A DNA stretch of 64,000 nt from Actibacterium mucosum KCTC 23349 (GTDB lineage: Bacteria; Pseudomonadota; Alphaproteobacteria; Rhodobacterales; Rhodobacteraceae): positions 558,001-622,000 of the forward strand of contig NZ_JFKE01000001.1 in assembly GCF_000647975.1 (NCBI RefSeq), written 5' to 3'. Position 1 is the stretch's first letter, and each line of letters starts with the position of its first letter. The translations under genes were made by a program, and so were the position numbers. Of the stretch, positions 9,765 through 18,271 are shown piece after piece. The notes beneath the pieces are model-generated. The model worked only from the letters and a program-made list of their open reading frames with translations, was not told the origin of the DNA and did no database searches.

Positions 9765-10277
9765 ATGCAACCCAGACGCCCCGATCAACCAAAACGCCGC
9801 AAGCGCGGGTTCGAACGAACCGCGTCGCTTTTGTCTGCGCGGATTGCAAAGGCAGGGGAAAGCCGGGGCTTTGCCGTTTCACGCCTTTTAACTCACTGGG
9901 AAGACGTTGTTGGCGCTGAAACCGCCCGTGCCGCCCGCCCGGTAAAGGTGCAATATGGCCGCCAGGGGTTTGGGGCCACACTGACATTGCTGACCACCGG
10001 CGCGCAGGCGCCGATGCTGGAAATGCAAAAGGAATCCATCCGCGAACGGGTGAACGCCTGCTACGGCTACTCTGCGATTTCGCGGATCAAGCTGACCCAA
10101 ACTGCGCCCATAGGCTTTGCCGAGCCTGCAACGGCGTTCGAAGGCCCCAAGACAACTCCCACCCCTGAAATGGCCCGCCGGGCCGCGGACATGTCGCAGG
10201 ATGTGGCTGACGACGGGCTGCGCAATGCGCTGGAAACCTTGGGCAAAAACGTACTATCGAGACAACCAAAACGGTAA
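9765..10277 (+). CDS. DUF721 (DciA-like) protein
   Basis: The 170-residue product has a basic N-terminus (MQPRRPDQPKRRKRG) and the DUF721 core: an SLLSARIAKAGESRG helix, LLTHWEDVVG, and a strand-rich section ending with ERVNACYG. DUF721 includes DciA, which helps load the replicative helicase, so a nucleic-acid role is plausible but not shown. The ATG at 9765 follows GGAAG. In-frame upstream sequence would run into the mutY promoter region. It sits 12 bases ahead of the DsbA-like gene, suggesting one transcript. Confidence 0.8.
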   Translation: MQPRRPDQPKRRKRGFERTASLLSARIAKAGESRGFAVSRLLTHWEDVVGAETARAARPVKVQYGRQGFGATLTLLTTGAQAPMLEMQKESIRERVNACYGYSAISRIKLTQTAPIGFAEPATAFEGPKTTPTPEMARRAADMSQDVADDGLRNALETLGKNVLSRQPKR

Positions 10278-10289
10278 GGAGCCGCTGAG

Positions 10290-10913
10290 ATGTTGAACCG
10301 CAGAAACCTTCTGTCCCTTGGGGCCGCTGGCCTGGCCACCGCAGCCGCGATGCCTGCCCTTGCACAGGAGGCCCAAAATGGGGTCGAGGTTGCCGACATG
10401 ACTCTGGGCAACCCCGACGCGCCAGTGACATTGATCGAATACGCGTCGTTTACTTGTCCGCACTGTGCCCGGTTCCATTCGGATGTGATGCCTCAGCTCA
10501 AGGCCGAGTATGTTGATACCGGCATGATCAACTTCGTTTATCGCGAGGTGTATTTTGACCGCCCCGGTCTGTGGGCCGCGATGCTGGCGCGGTGTGGTGG
10601 CGAGATGCGGTATTTCGCGATTGCCGACATGATTTACGAAAAGCAACGCGAGTGGAACGTGCCCAGCCAAGGCGGCGCCGTCATTGCCAACAACCTGCGC
10701 ACCATCGGGCGCGCAGCCGGTTTGGGCGAGGCGGAAATGGAGGCTTGTTTGTCCGACGGTGACATGGCCCAAGCCATGGTGGCACATTACGAGAAAAACA
10801 TGGCCGAGTACGAAATTCGGGGCACGCCGGGCCTGGTGATCAACGGCACTGTCCATGGCAACATGTCATTCGAACAACTGAAAGAACAGCTGGACGCGCA
10901 GCTGGAAAGCTAA
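10290..10913 (+). CDS. DsbA-family thiol-disulfide oxidoreductase
   Basis: This is a 207-residue periplasmic thioredoxin-fold protein. The N-terminus has a twin-arginine-like leader ([11 protein letters not shown], then a hydrophobic stretch ending PALA). The active site is Cys-Pro-His-Cys at residues 56-59, as in DsbA, and the cis-proline is in [10 protein letters not shown]. An alpha-helical insertion lies between them. It probably oxidises or isomerises cysteines of exported proteins. It follows DUF721 closely and its TAA overlaps the stop of the convergent lpxK by 4 bases. Confidence 0.88.
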   Translation: MLNRRNLLSLGAAGLATAAAMPALAQEAQNGVEVADMTLGNPDAPVTLIEYASFTCPHCARFHSDVMPQLKAEYVDTGMINFVYREVYFDRPGLWAAMLARCGGEMRYFAIADMIYEKQREWNVPSQGGAVIANNLRTIGRAAGLGEAEMEACLSDGDMAQAMVAHYEKNMAEYEIRGTPGLVINGTVHGNMSFEQLKEQLDAQLES

Positions 10914-11893
10914 AGCGCGTCGAGCTTTGACAAAAGTGGTTCCGGGTTGCGCAATGACAAGCGCACCGGGACCGACAGCACCTTTGCACGAAACTCTGCC
11001 GGCAGACGGACAGCATCTTTTTCCGTCGTCACCATCTGTGCGCCTGTGCGATTGGCATCGGATTGCAACCGTTGCATCAGCGCTGGCGTCAGGGGCTGAT
11101 GATCGGACAAAGCCTCTCCGTGGATGACTTTTGCGCCGAGCGACCTGAGCGTGGCAAAAAACTTCTCGGGGTGGCCAATTCCGGCAAATGCCAATACGGG
11201 CAGCCCGTCCCACGCCATGCCCGTTTGTAACGGCTCCAAAGATCCGCTGACTACTGGTGGCCAACTTGGATCGTACCAAGCTTCAAGCATGCGATCACTG
11301 TCTTTCTCTGACCCGATGGACAACAGCAAATCCGCGCGTTTCATGCCTTTGGAAACGGGTTCACGCAGCGGACCGGCAGGAATAACGCGGCCATTTCCAA
11401 ACCCGCGCAATGCATCCACCACAACTATGGACAGGTCTTTTTCCACCGCCGGATTTTGAAAGCCGTCATCCAGAATAACGACCTGTGCCCCGGCATCCTG
11501 GGCGGCGCGCACACCGGCGGCGCGGTCCTTGGCGACCCAGACAGGACCAAAAGCGGCCAGCAAGAGGGGCTCGTCGCCTACGTCCTCGGCCCGGTGATTG
11601 CGCGGATCAACCGCAACCGGGCCTTCCAGGTTGCCACCATGGCCGCGCGTGACCACGTGTGCTGAGCGACCCGCATCGCCGAAATGTTGCAGCAACCACG
11701 CTACGGTTGGTGTTTTGCCGGTTCCGCCTGCATTGATATTTCCGACACAGATCACCGGCACATCGGCACAATACCCGTTTCGTGAAACCCGGCGGGCGGT
11801 TGCTGCGGCATAGATCGCACCAAGTGGCGCCAATGCGTGCGCCTGCCAGCCGGGGCGTTTCGGAGGCTTAAACCAAAATCTCGGGGCCTGCAT
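10910..11893 (-). CDS. lpxK: Tetraacyldisaccharide 4'-kinase
   Basis: LpxK phosphorylates the 4' position of the lipid A precursor at the inner membrane. The 327-residue protein has an N-terminal hydrophobic helix ([14 protein letters not shown]), the Walker A-type [15 protein letters not shown], a TRGHGG segment and the VILDDGFQN motif. The ATG at 11893 overlaps the waaA stop (ATGA). In-frame sequence further upstream belongs to waaA in another frame. Gene order lpxK after waaA is usual in this group. Confidence 0.95.
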   Translation of the reverse strand: MQAPRFWFKPPKRPGWQAHALAPLGAIYAAATARRVSRNGYCADVPVICVGNINAGGTGKTPTVAWLLQHFGDAGRSAHVVTRGHGGNLEGPVAVDPRNHRAEDVGDEPLLLAAFGPVWVAKDRAAGVRAAQDAGAQVVILDDGFQNPAVEKDLSIVVVDALRGFGNGRVIPAGPLREPVSKGMKRADLLLSIGSEKDSDRMLEAWYDPSWPPVVSGSLEPLQTGMAWDGLPVLAFAGIGHPEKFFATLRSLGAKVIHGEALSDHQPLTPALMQRLQSDANRTGAQMVTTEKDAVRLPAEFRAKVLSVPVRLSLRNPEPLLSKLDAL

Positions 11894-13101
11894 CACGCGG
11901 CTTCCCGCTGTCGGGCCGGGCGGGCCACGAGTGTTGAAACGACCAGTTCCGTGGCCTCGGCCCCTTCGGTCACAACTTCCCACGCGTTTCGCGCCAATTG
12001 TGCGCTTTTATCCGGTGCAATCAGAGCCTCGAGTGCGCGGGTCAAACTGGGCGCGTCGACCACCAGCCGAGCGGCTTTGGCCGCGTCCAGTCGCCGTGCA
12101 AAATTCTCGTGCCGCCCTGTGAATGGGCCGTGGATCACGGCAGATCCCAGCGCTGCAGGATGCGCGGGATTGCCCCCCGTCGCGCCCTGCGACGGAACCA
12201 GAGTGCCACCTACGAAGGTTAGTGGGGACAGGCGGCAGAACAGTCCGCTTTCATCTTCTTCGTCACACAGGAATATTTGTGTTTCTTCTGTTGGTTCGTC
12301 TGCCTTGGAGCGTCTTGCAACGCGCCACCCCTGTGCGCGCAGATCCTCGGCCATCTGGTCCGCCGACGACATATCGACCGGCGACAAAATCAGAAGCAGG
12401 CGATGCGACAGACGAGCAGCGCGGGCATGCGCCGCAATCAGGGTCGGAATCTCTCCGGCATGTGCGGCGTTTGCAAACCACATGGGGCGCCCAGCCAGCA
12501 ATGACGAAAGCCGGGCATGTTCGTTCCAATCGCAATGGGGCGGTGGGCGGCCTGACGAAAGGCGGCCCGTAACCACAATGGCACTGTCGGGAACTCCAAG
12601 TTTTCGCAAGGCAATCACTTGTCGACTGTCTGCGGCAAAGACATGGGTCAGGTTCCGCAAGACGCCGCGTGGCAATTCCGAAGGCGTGGCATCACAAATC
12701 AGGTGCACACGAACCCCGCGTGCGGTTGCTGCGCGCACGGCAGCGGCGGGCATGCTTGATGCAAATACAAGCATGATTTCCGGGGCCTCCGAGTCAAATA
12801 TCTGCGCAAGGTCCCGGCGTGACAGCCGTGCAAGCGACGGCAGCGCTTTACACGCTTCAATACCCAGTTCGTCCCGATCTTCGGGATCGGCGGAAAGCAA
12901 CACGTCCATGTCCGGTTCACGTTCTGCGATCGACCGGACCAGCGCGGTTAACGATGCGCGGGCAAGCGCGGTTTCTGCGAAGATCAGCACCGCCCGTTGG
13001 TTTTCATTGGAAAGGTCGGCTTGGACGTTGGGCAGCGCGTGCCGGCCAAGCCTGATGCTTATCCGGCGCAGCCAATTCCGTATACGCTGCAAGATGCCCA
13101 A
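11893..13101 (-). CDS. waaA: 3-deoxy-D-manno-octulosonic acid (Kdo) transferase, divergent
   Basis: WaaA (KdtA) adds Kdo to lipid A precursors. The C-terminal half has family features: FVGGTLVP, a Pro-Ala-Ala-Leu-Gly-Ser-Ala-Val segment followed by [11 protein letters not shown], and a nucleotide-sugar-type fold. The N-terminal half is divergent. The Glu in FAETALA would correspond to the catalytic Glu, but the usual LY-R and membrane helix segments are missing. No ATG starts the frame. TTG at 13101, with GAGG 8 bases upstream and 10 bases after the DUF4170 stop, is the best start and gives 402 residues. Neighbours lpxK and DUF4170 support the call. Confidence 0.8.
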   Translation of the reverse strand: MGILQRIRNWLRRISIRLGRHALPNVQADLSNENQRAVLIFAETALARASLTALVRSIAEREPDMDVLLSADPEDRDELGIEACKALPSLARLSRRDLAQIFDSEAPEIMLVFASSMPAAAVRAATARGVRVHLICDATPSELPRGVLRNLTHVFAADSRQVIALRKLGVPDSAIVVTGRLSSGRPPPHCDWNEHARLSSLLAGRPMWFANAAHAGEIPTLIAAHARAARLSHRLLLILSPVDMSSADQMAEDLRAQGWRVARRSKADEPTEETQIFLCDEEDESGLFCRLSPLTFVGGTLVPSQGATGGNPAHPAALGSAVIHGPFTGRHENFARRLDAAKAARLVVDAPSLTRALEALIAPDKSAQLARNAWEVVTEGAEATELVVSTLVARPARQREAA

Positions 13102-13111
13102 GGCGCGGGCC

Positions 13112-13357
13112 TCAGCCGCCCAGCTCTTCGGTGGCGCTGGCCGCTGTTTCCTCGTCGCGCAAGCGATGGATATGCGCAATGAAGTAACGCATATGGGCGT
13201 TGTCCACGGTGCGCTGTGCCTCGGCCTTCCAGGCGTTATAGGCGGTTGCATAGTCGGGGAACATACCCACGATATGGATGTCATCGACATCTTTGAAGGT
13301 CGACTTGGTAGGGTCAACCAACTCGCCGCCGAATACAAGGTGCAGGCGCTGGGTCAT
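13112..13357 (-). CDS. DUF4170 protein
   Basis: This small acidic protein of 81 residues (MTQRLHLVFGGEL ... YFIAHIHRLRDEE) matches what I know of DUF4170, a short alphaproteobacterial family that often sits beside waaA. It has no signal peptide or membrane helix. The ATG at 13357 is preceded by GGAG. An in-frame GTG four codons upstream would place that ribosome site inside the gene. Function is unknown. Its position between the cysQ-like gene and waaA suggests a link to lipopolysaccharide or sulfur metabolism. Confidence 0.8.
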   Translation of the reverse strand: MTQRLHLVFGGELVDPTKSTFKDVDDIHIVGMFPDYATAYNAWKAEAQRTVDNAHMRYFIAHIHRLRDEETAASATEELGG

Positions 13358-13393
13358 CTCAATCTCCACTGAAATCAGGCTTTTGGCGCTAAC

Positions 13394-14203
13394 TTACTGG
13401 ATGGCGAGGCGGCTTGAAAGGCCCGTGGGTGACAGTCGGGCATGAATATCGGCACGTAGGGTCGGGTTCGCAACGACGATGCCAGCCGCCCGCGGATCGG
13501 TGTCTGCGAAATCGACGTGATCACCAAAGGCGTTTCGCACTTCGGCCCCGGCTTCTTCTGCGATCAGGGTACCGGCGGCTATGTCCCAAAACCATGTGGG
13601 GCGCAGGGTGATCATTGCATCGAACCGGCCCTGGGCAACCAACGCCATGCGGTAGGCCAGCGAAGCGCGATAATGGCGATTGGCGGCAGGCGCGGGCGTA
13701 TCCCAGTTTTCAGCGGCCAATGTCGGACGGGCGGCAAGGATATCTGCGCCATCCATTCCCATATGCGCCCCCGCGCGCAGTGGCGTTTCGTTCAGAAAAG
13801 CACCGCCGCCTTTAGCCGCCTGAAACATGCGGTCATGCATGGGCAGGAACACCACACCTGCGATGATTCGCCCGTTTTCGGCGATGGCCAGCGAATGGGC
13901 AAAGGTCCGTGCCCCTTCAAGGAAGCTGCGCGTGCCGTCGATTGGGTCGATGATGAAACTGCGATTGCGCTCGGCCGCGCCATCGCGTTCGTCGACGCTT
14001 TCTTCTGAAATCCAGCCATAGTCTGGGCGCGCCGACAACAGGATGTCGCGCAAGCAGGCATCTACCGCCAGATCCGCTTCGGATACAGGGCCTTGGGCAT
14101 CGGGTTTGTCCCAATGTTCGGGCGCGTGGCGCCAGAACGGAGCAACAACTTCGCCCGCGGCCTTTGCAGCCTCGACCAACAGGGCAAGATCACGCGCCGG
14201 CAA
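13394..14203 (-). CDS. cysQ: Inositol-monophosphatase-family phosphatase, CysQ-like
   Basis: The 269-residue protein has the lithium-sensitive phosphatase motifs: WISEES (metal-binding Glu), IDPIDGTRSF (metal-binding Asp residues) and WFWDIAAGTLIAEEAG. CysQ members hydrolyse 3'-phosphoadenosine 5'-phosphate. Others act on inositol phosphates, and sequence alone does not decide. The first codon is TTG at 14203, 14 bases inside the end of pmbA, with AAGGG in front. No ATG is available before conserved sequence begins. It is part of the minus-strand run that continues into DUF4170, waaA and lpxK. Confidence 0.85.
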   Translation of the reverse strand: MPARDLALLVEAAKAAGEVVAPFWRHAPEHWDKPDAQGPVSEADLAVDACLRDILLSARPDYGWISEESVDERDGAAERNRSFIIDPIDGTRSFLEGARTFAHSLAIAENGRIIAGVVFLPMHDRMFQAAKGGGAFLNETPLRAGAHMGMDGADILAARPTLAAENWDTPAPAANRHYRASLAYRMALVAQGRFDAMITLRPTWFWDIAAGTLIAEEAGAEVRNAFGDHVDFADTDPRAAGIVVANPTLRADIHARLSPTGLSSRLAIQ

Positions 14204-15536
14204 GGGTCAACCCTTCGACCAGCAGGCTGGGAACCTGGCGCGACAGATGCAACCGCGCGTCATTGGCCGGGATGATGCTGCGCAGCATCGGACGCAGATT
14301 GCCGGCGATGGTGCATTCGTTCACCGGATAGGTGATCTGGCCGTTTTCCACCCAAAACCCCGAAGCGCCGCGCGAATAGTCACCGGTGTTCGGGTTAATG
14401 GTCGAACCGATCATCGAGGTCACCAAAAGGCCGGTTCCCATCTGTGCCAGAAGGTCTTCGCGGGTCACTTCGCCTTGGGTCAAACGCAAGTTCGTCAGGC
14501 CGGGTGAAGGCGGGGATGAGGTTCCGCGTTGCGCGTTGGCAGTAGATTGCAGATCCAACTTGCGGGCTGTGGCCAGGTCCAGAACCCAACCGGTCAGAAC
14601 CCCGTTATCCACCAGCTTGCGGTTGGCTGTGGGCAGACCCTCGGCATCGAAATACCGGCTGCCGGCAAGACGTGGTTGGTGCGGAATTTCCTCCAGCGAC
14701 AAGTGGTCTGGCAAAACTGCCTGATCCAGCGCATCGCGCAGCCACGATGCGCCCCGCGCAATCGCCGAGCCGTTCACCGCGCTGGCCAGATGGGCGATCA
14801 GGCTGGACGAAATACGTTCGTCAAAGAGCACAGGATAAGCCCCGGTTGGCGGTTGTTTGGCCCCGGCAATCTCGGCGGCACGGGTGCCGGCCAGCGTGCC
14901 GGTCGCGGCCGCGCTGGGCATGTCGGCCGCCATTGCGCGGCTTTCACCGGCATAATCGCGCTGCATATCGGTGCCTTCCCCCGATATGGCCACGCAGCTG
15001 AGCCCGTGGCTGGTGCGCGTATAACCGCCTGAAAACCCATTGGTGGCCGCCAGATGGATGTTGTGACGGCTGTAGCCGGCCGATGTCGACGAAACCTGTG
15101 TCACCCCTTCTATGGCCATCGCTGCTGCCTCGGCCTCGCGGGCGCTGGCCTCCAACGCGGCGGCGGCGGGTTCCGGGGCGTCATCGGCCAGTTCCAAACC
15201 GTCGGCATCGCGGCGCGTCGACAGCTGCGCGGCTTGGGCCAGCCCCACGGTGGGGTCTTCGGGTGCTTCGCGTGCCATGGCGACAGCCCGTTCCGCCATT
15301 TCGGCAATGGTCTGATCCGCGGTATCGGATGCTGACACGCACGCCTGCCGTTGGCCGATGATCACACGCAGGCCCAGATCAACACCTTCGGCGCGTTCTG
15401 CCTGTTCCAGTGTTCCACCCCGCACGTCAATCGACAGCGAGGTGCCATCAACGGCAATCGCATCGGCGGCCTCGGCGCCCGCCTTGGTCGCAGCTTCGAT
15501 CAGGGCGCCGGTCAGACGTTCAAGCGATTGGGTCAT
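14190..15536 (-). CDS. pmbA: TldD/PmbA-family metalloprotease subunit (PmbA/TldE)
   Basis: This 448-residue protein matches the TldE/PmbA half of the TldD-TldE protease, which processes microcin precursors and unfolded peptides in other bacteria. Typical segments are GVDLGLRVIIGQRQA near the N-terminus, GYSRHNIHLAATNGFSGGY in the middle, and SRGASGFWVENGQITYPV near the end. TldE itself lacks the His-Glu zinc motif of TldD, and none is seen here. No tldD lies in the window. It is the first gene of the minus-strand group leading to lpxK. Confidence 0.92.
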   Translation of the reverse strand: MTQSLERLTGALIEAATKAGAEAADAIAVDGTSLSIDVRGGTLEQAERAEGVDLGLRVIIGQRQACVSASDTADQTIAEMAERAVAMAREAPEDPTVGLAQAAQLSTRRDADGLELADDAPEPAAAALEASAREAEAAAMAIEGVTQVSSTSAGYSRHNIHLAATNGFSGGYTRTSHGLSCVAISGEGTDMQRDYAGESRAMAADMPSAAATGTLAGTRAAEIAGAKQPPTGAYPVLFDERISSSLIAHLASAVNGSAIARGASWLRDALDQAVLPDHLSLEEIPHQPRLAGSRYFDAEGLPTANRKLVDNGVLTGWVLDLATARKLDLQSTANAQRGTSSPPSPGLTNLRLTQGEVTREDLLAQMGTGLLVTSMIGSTINPNTGDYSRGASGFWVENGQITYPVNECTIAGNLRPMLRSIIPANDARLHLSRQVPSLLVEGLTLAGA

Positions 15537-15584
15537 GGATGGGGTCTCTGCGCGTTATGAGTTCAGTCCGAGGTAATATGCAAA

Positions 15585-15614
15585 CGCGCCCCGTGCAAGG
15601 AAACACGGGGCGCG
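15585..15614 (-). terminator. Hairpin terminator downstream of the DUF2125 gene
   Basis: An 11-bp perfect inverted repeat, CGCGCCCCGTG (15585-15595) and CACGGGGCGCG (15604-15614), with an 8-base loop lies 29 bases after the DUF2125 stop on the minus strand. Only three T residues follow in that direction, so it may be a weak terminator or an mRNA-end structure. Confidence 0.6.
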
Positions 15615-15642
15615 CATGTGTCAGAATTTATCGTTCGTGCGT

Positions 15643-17178
15643 TCAGCGCAAACTTTGGCCGTTGGCCATTACCGCACCGTCAGCGGTGACCTCCAGTTCC
15701 GTTTCCAGCGTGTCCGGGCCCTCGCCGGGACGTGCAAAGATGCCCATCATCATCCGCGCACCCAGAACCTGATCCTTCGGCAGCAAACCCAGCGCCACCA
15801 GGTTGTCCATCAGGCCGTTAACCCCCGTCATGCGGATGCTGGCGCTGCCTTCGGGACGCGGCATGCCCGGGAAAGTTGCCAGGTCGGTATTGTCGAAAGT
15901 GAAGCCACCCGAACCGGTCGCCTCGGCACCAGCAGCGCGAACTTCCAGACGGTCGATGTCGATATTCGCCAGTTCGGCCGGCATGCCGCCAAAGGCCATC
16001 GTCTCCAACGCCTGTGGGTCGTAGATGTCGACCAGCAATTTACCCTTGCCCGACAGTTCAACGGCAACCGTGGCCGGGTCACGCGGCAGTTTGCCGGTGG
16101 GGTCGAACAGTCCCCACAGGAAATCGGCAATGGTCACGTCTTCCAAAGCGATCTCAAGGCCAACGTCGCCATCTTCGGCCAAAACGCCCGAGGGCATCGT
16201 CAGACCCAAGGCCATGCGCCCTATTCCTGCGGTAACTTCGGGGAACGGAATGTCCGAACCGCTTAGCGCCATGTTGGTGCCGGTGCTTTCAAAGCCATAG
16301 GAAAGGGTTTTGGTATTCACCACGGAATCCAGCTTGCCGCCCGTTGACGTCGAATTGAAGGCGAATTGTTCATCCGGTGCATCGACGGACATGGACGTAT
16401 TCGACGCGCCCATGGTCAAAGTATAGACCATATCAAGGCCGGCTTCGATCAACGATGGCAGGTCAGGGGCTGCGGCTTTGTTAGGCAACGTGAAATCAAA
16501 CGTCCCAAGCAGGTCCGCAATATCAATGTTGAACGACATGGTTCCGGCTTCGCCGCCTTCCACGATTTCCGCGTCCACATCGATGGATACTCCACCGTAG
16601 TTCGCATTGCCCGAAGATGTCAGTCCCGCGGTCGTATCGATCTGATAGACGCTGTTGAATTCGGTCATGTCGATGCTGACCGTCACGTCGGCGTTCACGT
16701 CCTCTTCGGACAAACCGTCAAACTCCAGTTTGAAGTCTGTCAGGGTCACATTGGCGTTCGGAACCGCGTAAGTGTAGGTCAGATTGCCCGGCTCGCCCGA
16801 CGCAACGGCGTCGAGGCCGGAAACGTTCATCTTGCCGCTGAGCTTGAAGCTTTCACCGATGGACGTCATGTCGCCTTCAATCTCAACATCGCTGCTGGCG
16901 TCGAATTGCAACAGAACAGTGCCGTCGCCGCGTTCGGTCATCGACATGCCGCCCAGCGAAATTTTGAAGGTACCATCGGGCAAGACAACGCTTGCGTTCA
17001 GATCGCTCACTTGCGTGATATTGCCGTTCTTAGCGATCGAGCCGGAAAACTGCTCGCCATACAGGTCACCAGCGGTGACGAGGTTATTCCACACGTCCTC
17101 GGCAGTAACATCTGCCATTGCCATGGGCGCGGTAAGCGCGGTTGTCATTAAAGCTGTTGCAATTGAAAAACGGGGCAT
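15643..17178 (-). CDS. DUF2125 exported protein
   Basis: The 511-residue product has a signal peptide (MPRFSIATALMTTALTAPMAMA, then DV) followed by a long beta-rich, acidic, Gly/Ser/Thr-rich region with no transmembrane helices. It fits the alphaproteobacterial DUF2125 family. Location is probably periplasmic or outer-membrane attached. The start is set by GGAGGG: it abuts the ATG at 17184 but stands 6 bases before the ATG at 17178, so the second is chosen. It is monocistronic, with a hairpin behind it. Function is unknown. Confidence 0.82.
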   Translation of the reverse strand: MPRFSIATALMTTALTAPMAMADVTAEDVWNNLVTAGDLYGEQFSGSIAKNGNITQVSDLNASVVLPDGTFKISLGGMSMTERGDGTVLLQFDASSDVEIEGDMTSIGESFKLSGKMNVSGLDAVASGEPGNLTYTYAVPNANVTLTDFKLEFDGLSEEDVNADVTVSIDMTEFNSVYQIDTTAGLTSSGNANYGGVSIDVDAEIVEGGEAGTMSFNIDIADLLGTFDFTLPNKAAAPDLPSLIEAGLDMVYTLTMGASNTSMSVDAPDEQFAFNSTSTGGKLDSVVNTKTLSYGFESTGTNMALSGSDIPFPEVTAGIGRMALGLTMPSGVLAEDGDVGLEIALEDVTIADFLWGLFDPTGKLPRDPATVAVELSGKGKLLVDIYDPQALETMAFGGMPAELANIDIDRLEVRAAGAEATGSGGFTFDNTDLATFPGMPRPEGSASIRMTGVNGLMDNLVALGLLPKDQVLGARMMMGIFARPGEGPDTLETELEVTADGAVMANGQSLR

Positions 17179-17339
17179 TGTCATCCCTCCCAGGTAAAAT
17201 CCATTACCTAACAATTCGGTCTTGTGGCACAGCCCGTCAAGGAAAAGGTCAGGGGAAAATTTGTGCAGTTGGCGTCAAACTGCCGCTTGGCCGGAATGAC
17301 GAAATTACGTCATGGTTCGAAAAACCGCGGAGGGGCGCA

Positions 17340-17957
17340 ATGATCGAAACAGAACGGACCGATGTCGGGATGGTTGTCACGTTGAACCGGACCGAAAAAG
17401 CCAATGCCTTGACGCCCGAGATGCTGTCAGATCTTGCCGCCGCGTTTGTGAGCGCTCAAAAAGAAGCCGCGCCAAGCTTGATCCTGACAGGTCGCGGCAA
17501 GGTGTTTTCTGCCGGTGCCGATCTGGACGCGGCACGGGCCGGATTGGCGACCAGTCCCTTGTGGGAAGAGGTCTCGGGCGCGATGGTTGCGTTTCAGGGG
17601 CTGTCTGTTGCCGCGCTGAACGGCACGGTGGCGGGCGGAGCTTTCGGGATGGTGTTGGCCTGTGATCTGCGCATTGCGGTACCAAGTGCGCGGTTTTTCT
17701 ATCCGGTTATGTCGCTGGGCTTTCTGCCACAACCCTCGGACCCGTTGCGCCTTCGTGCGCTTGTGGGGCCAGCGCGGGCCAAGCTGATCCTGATGGCCGG
17801 GCAAAAGATCAGCGCCGAACAGGCGTTGCAGTTCGGGTTGGTCGACGAATTGGCTGCAGGCGAAGCGCTTGTGGACCGTGCAGCCGAACTTTGCGCTGCG
17901 CCGGCGGCGGCCAATGCAGACCACCGCAATGCGATCAAGGCCATGTGCACGCCTTAA
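17340..17957 (+). CDS. Short enoyl-CoA hydratase/isomerase-family protein
   Basis: The 205-residue protein has the crotonase fold core: the oxyanion-hole segments GKVFSAGADLDAAR and NGTVAGGAFGMVLACDLRIA. It stops about 50 residues short of typical hydratases, so the C-terminal helical region that helps oligomer formation is reduced. In the place of the catalytic Glu of the Pro-Glu-Ile motif there is Pro-Val-Met. Classical hydration of enoyl-CoA is therefore doubtful, and another CoA-ester reaction or a loss of activity is possible. Its stop overlaps the convergent HNH gene by 4 bases. Confidence 0.8.
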   Translation: MIETERTDVGMVVTLNRTEKANALTPEMLSDLAAAFVSAQKEAAPSLILTGRGKVFSAGADLDAARAGLATSPLWEEVSGAMVAFQGLSVAALNGTVAGGAFGMVLACDLRIAVPSARFFYPVMSLGFLPQPSDPLRLRALVGPARAKLILMAGQKISAEQALQFGLVDELAAGEALVDRAAELCAAPAAANADHRNAIKAMCTP

Positions 17958-18244
17958 CGGCGTCGCGGGCCCGGCGTGGGGGCGTAAAACCCGGGCGGTC
18001 GCTTGGCCACCCAATCGACAAAACGCGCAATCTCGGGATGCGCGCGCAAGGCCTCGGGCGTGTTGTAGCGCCGGGCCAGTTCACTTTCGGAAAAGGTGGC
18101 GTGGATCATGGTGTGGCAGATTTGGTGCAAACGGACGACCGGCCCACCCCTGCCACCTTTCAGCTTTGGCGTCAGATGGTGCAGGCTTTGGCGCACGTCA
18201 GGCGGAATGGGGCGCAGGCATAAAGGGCAGATCGGGTCGGACAT
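17954..18244 (-). CDS. Small HNH-motif protein
   Basis: This 96-residue protein has a zinc-binding Cys-Pro-Leu-Cys near the N-terminus, then HHLTPKLKGG and VRLHQICHTMIHATFSE. This is the layout of compact HNH nucleases, with the His-His pair, the Asn/His position and a terminal His. It has no additional domain and no linked methylase or terminase, so a stand-alone nicking or repair role can only be guessed. It is divergent from the flavoprotein gene at 18272 with only 27 bases between the starts. Confidence 0.8.
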   Translation of the reverse strand: MSDPICPLCLRPIPPDVRQSLHHLTPKLKGGRGGPVVRLHQICHTMIHATFSESELARRYNTPEALRAHPEIARFVDWVAKRPPGFYAPTPGPRRR

Positions 18245-18271
18245 GCCCGCAGGATGCGGTATAGGGACGGG

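Noticed and set aside
17142-17339. N-terminal extension of the crotonase-like gene
   Set aside because: It lies in the divergent promoter region opposite the DUF2125 start. Family homology begins at the ATG at 17340.
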